A DNA stretch of 21,910 bases from Clostridiales bacterium. GTDB taxonomy: Bacteria > Bacillota > Clostridia > Christensenellales > CAG-314. The stretch covers positions 1 to 21,910 of the forward strand of contig DPQS01000002.1 of NCBI GenBank assembly GCA_003537755.1, written 5' to 3'. The position numbers and the translations under genes were made by a program. Shown here piece by piece: positions 20,506 through 21,910 of the stretch (its first letter is position 1; each line of letters opens with the position of its first letter). Below the pieces are notes generated by a model. The model made no database searches, was not told where the DNA came from, and saw only the letters and a list, made by a program, of their open reading frames with translations.

Positions 20506-21910
20506 TTACTTCTTCCTGGTAAACAACTCTTTGATTTTTGCTCCGAGAGTTTTGAAGAAGTTGCCGATTGCGGTAAAGCCTTTCTTCAATGCCACGCCCA
20601 ATTCCTCAAACGTCTTTTTCTTGACGGCAAACCACAGAACGGCAAATCCGCCGATTCCTGCGACCGCTACCGAACCGATTACGATACCTGCAATCGCGCC
20701 GCCCGAAAGTCCGTCCTTTTCAGCAGGTGGGGTGATTTCGCCACCGCCCGAAGACTTATCTTCATATACAGCTGTAAGGGTTGTTTCGCCGTTTACGGTA
20801 AAGGTATAACTCTTGTTTGTGCTGACAATTTCTCCGTTTTCGTCTTGCCAACCTTTGAACTCTTTACCTTCTTTATCTTCTGCCGTTACGGTTACGCTGT
20901 CGCCTTGTTTATACGTTCCTGCGCCCGTTCCGCCGCTAACTTTGATTTCAACAGACGGAGCAGCGTCAATATCTCTGAAATGCGCTTGGATTGTGATTTC
21001 GCATGCAGGCATTACAAAGGTTGTTTTAGGACTTGTCGCGCTTTCAAACTCGATAGTTACGCCTGCCGTTTCGCAAGTCCATTTGTCAAATACTTTGCCC
21101 GGCTTAGCAGGGTTTGCGGTTATGGCAACGGTTTCACCGGCTTTTGCAACTTCTTTGTCTTTCGTGCCGTCCACAACAACTATACCGTACTTTGAAACTC
21201 TCAAGTAGGTTGCCTTAAAGGTTACGTTTCCGGCAGGCATATTGAAAGTAATTTCCGTTTTTGTCAAGTCCATACCCATGGTGTCAAGTCCCGTAACTTC
21301 CCACTTGTCAAAATACTCATCGTCATCGGGCTCATTTGCCGTTACGGTAACTTCCTGTTGATATTTTGCCGTTGCCGCGCTCGCCGTTCCGTTTGTGACG
21401 GTTACTCTGTATTCAGTATCTTCAATATCTTCAAACACGGCGACCAATCTGACGTCGCAGTCGGGCATTTCAAACGTGATTGTTTCTTTCTTTTCGTCCG
21501 GAATGATAATGTTAAAAAACACCCATTTACTCAACGCCTTGCCCGCAGGCTTGGTAACTGTTATAGTAACAATGTCGTCTGTTCTGTGTTTTGTGACTTT
21601 TTCGCCCGCGCCGTCTTCCACGGTAACGGTGTATAATCTAACCTGTACCGCAAAAGTTGCGCTCGCCTTGTAATTGTCGGTTTCCTTAATACGAACAAAA
21701 TATGTACCCTCGGTAAACCCGGTGGTTTCACCGTCCGAGCAGTCCTTCGGATTTGTAAACAACGAATCGACGTCATACTCCATATCCTTGGTCGTGCCGG
21801 TTATTTTGCCGTCACTTCCGCCAACGGTTGTCGGCGCATAGCCTTTCAGTATAGGAGCCGCCGGTCCGCCTGCTTTTGCAATTACAAATTCTTTGGTGAA
21901 ACTGCCCTCG
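20506..21910 (-). CDS. Surface protein with bacterial beta-repeats and C-terminal membrane anchor (5'-truncated by window edge)
   Basis: The frame runs off the right edge; 467 residues are visible. Translating up to the edge gives an in-frame APTTVGGSDGKITGTTKDM followed by MEYDVDSLF and GFTEGTYFVRIKETDNYKAS, a repeat type seen in clostridial secreted proteins, so the ATG at 21783 is not the true start. About four further beta-repeats resembling InlB/bacterial-repeat modules follow, each with a Trp-containing core (KWVFF, FDKWEVTG, FDKWTCET, FKGWQDENG) and an ending such as FKATY or LTAVYED. A Ser/Gly/Pro spacer leads to one membrane helix (GGAIAGIVIGSVAVAGIGG, extending to WFAV). A 38-residue basic amphipathic tail ends ELFTRKK. 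No LPxTG sortase motif is present. The protein is probably anchored with its repeats outside; its ligand is unknown. Confidence 0.82.
   Translation of the reverse strand, partial: EGSFTKEFVIAKAGGPAAPILKGYAPTTVGGSDGKITGTTKDMEYDVDSLFTNPKDCSDGETTGFTEGTYFVRIKETDNYKASATFAVQVRLYTVTVEDGAGEKVTKHRTDDIVTITVTKPAGKALSKWVFFNIIIPDEKKETITFEMPDCDVRLVAVFEDIEDTEYRVTVTNGTASAATAKYQQEVTVTANEPDDDEYFDKWEVTGLDTMGMDLTKTEITFNMPAGNVTFKATYLRVSKYGIVVVDGTKDKEVAKAGETVAITANPAKPGKVFDKWTCETAGVTIEFESATSPKTTFVMPACEITIQAHFRDIDAAPSVEIKVSGGTGAGTYKQGDSVTVTAEDKEGKEFKGWQDENGEIVSTNKSYTFTVNGETTLTAVYEDKSSGGGEITPPAEKDGLSGGAIAGIVIGSVAVAGIGGFAVLWFAVKKKTFEELGVALKKGFTAIGNFFKTLGAKIKELFTRKK

Overview
The window looks like chromosomal DNA from a low-to-mid GC, Gram-positive-type bacterium of the Clostridia, probably an uncultured gut-type lineage (Christensenellales-like is a guess). 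The evidence is a DnaD-family initiator next to a DnaI-type helicase loader, RqcH, an L10 leader with an attenuator, strong GGAGG ribosome binding sites, sigma-A promoters, an anaerobic NrdG activase, and surface proteins built from InlB-type repeats. No phage, transposase, CRISPR array, rRNA or tRNA gene was seen.

Layout. (1) 32-6307 is a replication and chromosome-associated block. It holds yqeY and a 1,074-residue Rad50/SMC-like coiled-coil protein with degraded ATPase motifs on the minus strand. Divergent from it is a two-gene operon: a DnaD-like protein with four DnaD-type modules, then a DnaI-like AAA+ loader, joined by an ATGA overlap. (2) 6503-10750 (minus) is the housekeeping cluster rpmG-secE-nusG-rplK-rplA-rplJ-rplL. 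It has an upstream sigma-A promoter, an L10 leader and a terminator. rpoBC, which normally follows rplL, is absent; a radical-SAM nrdG follows instead. (3) 11179-12879 (plus) is rqcH, divergent from rpmG across a spacer with alternating purine-pyrimidine (Z-DNA-prone) direct repeats. (4) 13398-21910 is a cell-surface block: a lipoprotein with a palindromic operator at its promoter; a one-component membrane regulator-like protein with two XRE helix-turn-helix domains, one membrane span, eight InlB-type repeats and BspA-like leucine-rich repeats; a membrane family-2 glycosyltransferase; and a truncated surface protein with a C-terminal membrane anchor. Each of these has its own promoter and/or terminator where visible.

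A 71-74 bp intergenic repeat occurs as a near-perfect inverted pair (6433-6506 and 13057-13127), with a decayed third copy at 15248-15291. All three lie just past the 3' end of a gene in the same relative orientation.

The best candidates for something undescribed are the XRE-XRE-TM-InlB/LRR protein with its consensus promoter and duplicated decamer at the start codon, and the pseudo-ATPase Rad50-like protein whose promoter faces that of a duplicated-module DnaD/DnaI operon.
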